A stretch of DNA of 19,583 nucleotides from positions 1-19,583 of the forward strand of contig MDLB01000078.1 of NCBI GenBank assembly GCA_001730085.1, read 5' to 3'. Source of the stretch: PVC group bacterium (ex Bugula neritina AB1) (lineage in GTDB: Bacteria > GCA-001730085). This document shows positions 15,483-19,583 of this stretch, in pieces (the stretch's first letter is position 1; each line of letters begins with the position of its first letter). The notes under the pieces are model-generated. The model was not told the origin of the DNA, made no database searches, and saw only the letters and a list, made by a program, of their open reading frames with translations. The translations under genes were made by a program, and so were the position numbers.

Positions 15483-16135
15483 GAGAGGAAGATTGGAGAT
15501 CTTTGGTAGAACTAGAGCACTCTTTTGTTGGAGATGATCTTTTTTTAGCAACTAAAGATGACGATCAAGAGAAAATCTCTTTCGATAAAACGTGGGCGAA
15601 TCTTTCTGAAACTGTAAAAGAATGTCAAAAATGTTCATTATGTGACACACGCAATCACACCGTTTTTGGTGAAGGGGATGTTAACGCGAAGCTTTTCTTT
15701 GTGGGAGAGGCTCCTGGGAAAGACGAAGACCTTTCAGGAAAACCGTTTGTTGGTCGTGCAGGGAAGCTTTTAACCAAGATGATAATCGCTATGGGGTTGC
15801 AACGTGAAGATGTTTTTATAGCTAATATTTTAAAGTGTCGCCCGCCCGATAATAGGAACCCGTCTTCTGAAGAAATCGAAAAGTGTGTCCCTTACCTGAA
15901 AAGACAAATTTCTATTATCCAGCCAAAAATCCTTTGTACACTGGGTAGTTTTGCCACAAAAACGTTGCTAGAGGAAGAGACACCGATAAGTAAACTTCGT
16001 GGAAAAGTTTACTCCTATGAAGGGGTCTCTTTGGTTCCTACTTTTCATCCGGCATACCTTTTGAGAAACGCTTCTATGAAAGCTAAAGCATGGCAAGATT
16101 TGCAGTTGGTAATGAAACTTCTTGATACGCGATAA
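15479..16135 (+). CDS. udg: family 4 uracil-DNA glycosylase (iron-sulfur type)
   Basis: This 218-residue enzyme removes uracil from DNA, starting base-excision repair. The four cluster ligands Cys49, Cys52, Cys120 and Cys136 are spaced exactly as in the Thermus family-4 enzyme (+3, +68, +16), indicating a [4Fe-4S] cluster. The active-site motif GEAPGKDED (76-84) and the C-terminal HPAYLLRN (190-197) identify the family. KCRPPDNRNP lies around the third ligand. About 35 residues precede the conserved domain, an acidic extension not needed for catalysis. The start is TTG at 15479, with GGGAGAG at 15467-15473 well spaced; it overlaps the folD stop. The stop codon abuts the ATG of priA without any gap, so the three genes form one translational unit. 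Confidence 0.93.
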   Translation: MREEDWRSLVELEHSFVGDDLFLATKDDDQEKISFDKTWANLSETVKECQKCSLCDTRNHTVFGEGDVNAKLFFVGEAPGKDEDLSGKPFVGRAGKLLTKMIIAMGLQREDVFIANILKCRPPDNRNPSSEEIEKCVPYLKRQISIIQPKILCTLGSFATKTLLEEETPISKLRGKVYSYEGVSLVPTFHPAYLLRNASMKAKAWQDLQLVMKLLDTR

Positions 16136-18295
16136 ATGTACGTTTCTGTTGCTGTTTGTCGGCCATTGTTTCAACTTTTTTCTTATGCTATTCCTCCTCA
16201 ACTGTCCGTTTCTGCAGGAGTAAGAGTTAAAGTTCCCTTTGGGAGACAAACGTTGGTGGGAATCGTTGTTAGGTGTATGGATAAACCTGACTTTAGTGCC
16301 CCAAAAATGATTCACGAGGTTATAGATGAAGAGCCTTTGATTGAAAAAGATCTCATGGATTTGGCACTTTGGATGAGCTCTTACTATGTGACACCTTTGG
16401 GTGAAATTTTATTTGCAATGTTCCCTCCGGACCTGAAATCTAAAAAACTTTTTTACGAAGATGATATTTTGACTATTGACGGACTAGAAAAAGAAGTTAG
16501 TGAGTGGAAGGCCCAAAACAAAAGAAAAAAAATTTTGATTGATATCTTAACCTTCTTTGAGAAGGAGGGGGGGCTTGCTCCATCTGATCTTAAAAAAAAT
16601 TTTTCAACATCACAGCTTTCCGGTCGAATAAAATTTTTGTTAGAAAAAGGGCTCGTAAAGATCAAGACTCCCGAGCATCAGGTGAAAACTTTTGACCATG
16701 ACCTAAGTGTCGAACAATCAACAACTTATGCGGAGGTTTGTTTAAATAGCTTTCAAGGCTATCTTCTTCATGGGGTTACTGGAAGTGGTAAAACGGAAGT
16801 TTATTTGCGCTTAATAGCGGATGTTTTGAAAGCAGGAGGTTCTGCTTTAGTTTTAATTCCCGAAATATCTCTCACCGATCATTTGCTTGATTATTTTGAC
16901 AAATATTTCTCCAAGACAGTAGTTCCTCTTCATAGCCACTTATCTGATTCAGAAAGGGCGAAAGCGTGGTGGAGGATAAAACATGGTGAAAAGAGAGTTG
17001 TTTTAGGATCAAGGTCTGCTGTTTTTGCGCCAATGAAAGATCTAGGAATTATTATTGTCGATGAGGAGCACGAGTCAACGTATAAGCAAGAGGAATCTCC
17101 TCGCTATCACGGGAGAGATGTTGCCGTTATGCGCGCAATGAAAGCTAATATTCCGGCTCTTTTAGGGAGTGCAACCCCATCCCTAGAAAGTTACTATAAT
17201 GTTGAGAAAGAAAAATATAGACTTTTAAAGATGACCTCTCGTGTTGGAGAAGCACAATACCCTAAATCTTTTTTGGTAGATATGCGTTATGATGCCAAGA
17301 AAAAATTTTTTTTATCGAGAGCTTTGTTTGAAAAAATTTGCACACGTTTAGATCGCAAAGAGCAGGTTATTCTTTTCTTAAATAAAAGAGGTGCAACTTC
17401 AGCTCTTTTGTGTGAATCATGTGGGGTGCCTGAAAAGTGTATCTGTTGTGATGTTTCATTGACATATCACTCCTTTTCTCAAAAAATGAGGTGTCATTAC
17501 TGTGACTACACTCAAAAAGTGAAATGGGAATGTTCAAAGTGTCAAAAACCTTTAAAGAATTTGGGTTTTGGTACACAGTTCCTAGAAAAAGAAATCCAAC
17601 AAATTTTTCCTCGAGCGAAGGTAGCTCGCTTGGACACTGATGTTGCTGCCAAAAAAGGTCAAATGTCTATGATTTTGTCTGACTTAAAAAGGCGAAAAAT
17701 CGATATTTTGGTTGGAACACAGATGATCGCGAAGGGTTTAGATGTTCACGGAGTTACTTTGGTTGGGGTGATTTATGCGGATATGGGGCTTTTTGTTCCG
17801 GATTTTCGTTCAGCAGAAAAAAGTTTTCAGGTGGTTTCGCAAGTGGCTGGTCGTGCTGGTCGAGGGAAAAACCCTGGAGAAGTTGTTATTCAAACGTATA
17901 ATCCAGACCATATAGCTTTAAAATGTGCGTTAAAGGGAGATTTCGAAACATTTTATAAGTCGGAGATGAGAGAAAGACAGATGCTTTCCTATTCACCGTA
18001 TACAAAGCTTGTTGAGATTTTATTTAGAGGAAAAAATGAAAAAGCCGTTGAAAAAGCATCGATGAGAGTTTTTGATTGTTTGAAAAAAACCACTTCAAAT
18101 AGGTCAAAGATTGATATTTTAGGACCCGCACCTATGCCTATTTCTAAGATCAATAATCAATATAGGTGGCACATTTTATTGAAGTTTTTGAATCAAGCTG
18201 ATTTAAGGTTATCTATTTCTAAAATCCAAAATTTTGATATGTCGAGGACAAGAGTCCAGATGTGGATAAATGTTGATCCTTTTATGATGATGTGA
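16136..18295 (+). CDS. priA: primosomal protein N' (replication restart helicase PriA)
   Basis: PriA recognises abandoned replication forks, unwinds the lagging-strand arm and loads the replicative helicase. The 719 residues include the 3'-end-binding N-terminal domain (1-100), Walker A GVTGSGKT (213-220), the DEEH box (309-312), two zinc sites formed by CESCG, KCICCD, CHYC and ECSKC between about 424 and 472, and the helicase C-terminal motifs GTQMIAKGLD and QVAGRAGRG. The cysteine set has one more residue than the usual eight, within KCICCD. Both ATPase and zinc motifs look intact. The ATG at 16136 follows the udg stop without a gap and has no clear binding site of its own, so translation probably depends on reinitiation from udg. 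A broken transposon begins directly after its stop. Confidence 0.96.
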   Translation: MYVSVAVCRPLFQLFSYAIPPQLSVSAGVRVKVPFGRQTLVGIVVRCMDKPDFSAPKMIHEVIDEEPLIEKDLMDLALWMSSYYVTPLGEILFAMFPPDLKSKKLFYEDDILTIDGLEKEVSEWKAQNKRKKILIDILTFFEKEGGLAPSDLKKNFSTSQLSGRIKFLLEKGLVKIKTPEHQVKTFDHDLSVEQSTTYAEVCLNSFQGYLLHGVTGSGKTEVYLRLIADVLKAGGSALVLIPEISLTDHLLDYFDKYFSKTVVPLHSHLSDSERAKAWWRIKHGEKRVVLGSRSAVFAPMKDLGIIIVDEEHESTYKQEESPRYHGRDVAVMRAMKANIPALLGSATPSLESYYNVEKEKYRLLKMTSRVGEAQYPKSFLVDMRYDAKKKFFLSRALFEKICTRLDRKEQVILFLNKRGATSALLCESCGVPEKCICCDVSLTYHSFSQKMRCHYCDYTQKVKWECSKCQKPLKNLGFGTQFLEKEIQQIFPRAKVARLDTDVAAKKGQMSMILSDLKRRKIDILVGTQMIAKGLDVHGVTLVGVIYADMGLFVPDFRSAEKSFQVVSQVAGRAGRGKNPGEVVIQTYNPDHIALKCALKGDFETFYKSEMRERQMLSYSPYTKLVEILFRGKNEKAVEKASMRVFDCLKKTTSNRSKIDILGPAPMPISKINNQYRWHILLKFLNQADLRLSISKIQNFDMSRTRVQMWINVDPFMMM

Positions 18296-18298
18296 GTT

Positions 18299-18959
18299 CC
18301 TCCTCAACTGACATATGAAAGAGGTGGAAGCTATTCATTATCTAAATCTAATTTTTCTATGGTTTTTTAAAAGAAGCTCACTCGCAAACATTAAATCAAA
18401 CATTACAGATTTTAGATAGGGCTATATGGGACTGTTTGACGAAAAAAGTTAAAGGACAGGGATCCCCTAAATTCAAACATAAAAAATCAGACTCAGGATT
18501 TAGATACCCTGTAGGTGTCAAAATAAAAAACAATCAAGTATTTCTTCCTAAAATAGGCTGGGTGCATTTTTTCAAGAGCCAAGAAGTAATAGGTACTCCC
18601 AAAAAATGCCACAGTTACTTATGAAAATGGGGATTGGTTTTTTTCAGTTCAAACTGAGTTAGAAGTAGAAGATCCTAAACATCCCTCGAAAATATCTATC
18701 GGCTTAGATCTAGGTATTAGGCATTTTGAGATGCCTTCAAAAGGTCAAGCGATACCTATTTTGAATCCTGAAATAAAGGCTCGTGAAAAAATAAAAAAGA
18801 ACAAAGAAAATTATCAAAGAAAAAGAGATTTTCGAATAATAAGGCCTCTGCATAACATTAAAAAAATAACTATTAATTAGAAAACTATTTTTTTTAGGAT
18901 TATGAATATTAAAAATAGAAAATATTGTAATAAAAGAAAGAATTTTAAAGAAAATGTAG
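18299..18959 (+). pseudogene. degraded TnpB/OrfB (IS200/IS605 or IS607 type)
   Basis: Segments in successive frames read as a TnpB protein lacking its first part: TYERGGSYSLSKSN from 18311; FLKEAHSQTLNQTLQILDRA with PKFKHKKSDSGFRYP, LPKIGWVHFFKSQEV and GTPKK up to a stop at 18622; after a frameshift near 18605, YENGDWFFSVQTELEVED and the RuvC-I motif ISIGLDLGIRHF; and finally KIENIVIKERI near 18912, recalling the RuvC-II Glu strand. The zinc finger and last catalytic Asp are absent. TnpB proteins are RNA-guided nucleases; this copy has frameshifts, stops and deletions and cannot be active. It begins only a few bases after the priA stop. No guide RNA or element end could be recognised. Confidence 0.8.
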
Positions 18960-18991
18960 GAGCTTTTTTAGTAGAATTTTTCTCTAATATC

Positions 18992-19583
18992 TTAAAAAGA
19001 TAAACCTCTAACAGCTTTAAGAAGATTTAAGCATAGACTTTTAGCAGTAAGTTGAGCTAAAGTCTTATCAGAGCCAATATAACTGCTTCTCCAAAAATGA
19101 AAGCGTCTCTTTAAAGTACCTAAAGTTTGCTCAACAATGTATCTTACTTTGTTTTTGTTAGTTGGTGCATTTCAGAAACATTAGCAGAAGTAATGTGGGC
19201 TTTTTGAATGAATCCTTCTTCATTTACCGATAAAAATCCTTTGTATCCAAAGTGATATTTGTGGGCTTTTTTTAACCATCTTGCATCAGGGTCTTTTGAA
19301 TAAATAATATTTCTGGCCTCTTGAGAAGCCTCTTTTTCCTCTCTATCTTTATCTATTTTTTTAACCTCTATACTTTTCCTTGGCCTAGAAGAAGATTCAA
19401 TAACTGTTGCATCTACAATGGCTCCTTCACAATCTTTTACAAATAATCCTTTCTCCGACAGTTGCTCATTGACTTCTTTTAAAAGCTTATCCCATAGCTT
19501 ATATTCCGTAAGTTTATTTCTAAATCGACATAGAGTTGTCTCGTCTGGATAGTTATCGTCAAAATTTGTAAACATAATAAAAT
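18992..19583 (-). pseudogene. IS5-family transposase, internally deleted, 5' end beyond window
   Basis: From the right edge the minus strand encodes FTNFDDNYPDETTLCRFRNK, then VDATVIESSSRPRK containing the first Asp of the DDE triad, and AHKYHFGYKGFLSVNEEG, ending with SEMHQLTKTK and a stop at 19144. In the next frame the protein resumes directly with KVRYIVEQTLGTLKRRFHFW, carrying the catalytic Glu, and runs to a stop at 18992-18994 (KAVRGLSF). In intact relatives about 70 residues separate these parts, including the ADKGY block with the second Asp; they are missing here. The copy is therefore inactive unless complemented. The frame is open to the window edge, so the N-terminus lies outside. 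The element end should lie at about 18960-18991, apparently inside the TnpB remnant. Confidence 0.82.

Noticed and set aside
1-19583. CRISPR arrays, tRNA or rRNA genes
   Set aside because: I looked for regularly spaced direct repeats and for tRNA T-loop motifs such as GGTTCGA with a matching acceptor stem and found none. A covariance-model scan would be needed to exclude diverged RNAs.

Overview
The window is AT-rich chromosomal DNA from a Gram-negative (diderm) bacterium. The outer-membrane LPS export protein LptD shows the diderm envelope. Housekeeping genes (tkt, folD, family-4 uracil-DNA glycosylase, priA) sit beside broken insertion sequences and a tract of decayed genes. That mix suggests a genome under reduction or relaxed selection, as in host-associated or slow-growing lineages. 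The phylum cannot be fixed from the sequence: an Omnitrophota/PVC-like or deltaproteobacterial-like origin is possible, but this is only an impression. Non-ATG starts with good ribosome-binding sites are frequent: GTG for tkt and the S41 protease, TTG for lptD and udg.

Layout. The left edge (1-104, minus) is the 5' end of an IS3-type transposase OrfA. After a gene-poor leader comes a very large orphan membrane protein (609-4448) with three hydrophobic hairpins, an Asp tract and four tandem 25-residue repeats. Next is a tightly overlapping set of three genes (4660-7782): a ParB-fold protein, a spore-photoproduct-lyase-like radical SAM protein and a secreted C-terminal processing protease. A structured convergent terminator separates it from transketolase on the minus strand (7954-9906).

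From 9907 to 12418 lies a 2.5 kb accessory stretch whose only clearly intact gene is a DUF2721 membrane protein (10377-10799). The rest reads as fragments of broken genes on both strands, with a nine-G homopolymer and several hairpins.

The second conserved block (12419-18295) is lptD, folD, udg and priA. folD and udg overlap by three bases, and udg and priA abut exactly. It joins envelope biogenesis, one-carbon metabolism, uracil repair and replication restart. The right end (18299-19583) is an IS graveyard: a frameshifted TnpB remnant directly after priA, then an IS5-family transposase that has lost the middle of its catalytic domain and runs off the window.

The most interesting candidates for undescribed biology are the three-gene overlap set, whose radical SAM member appears to lack the cysteine required of true spore photoproduct lyases, and the giant repeat-bearing membrane protein.
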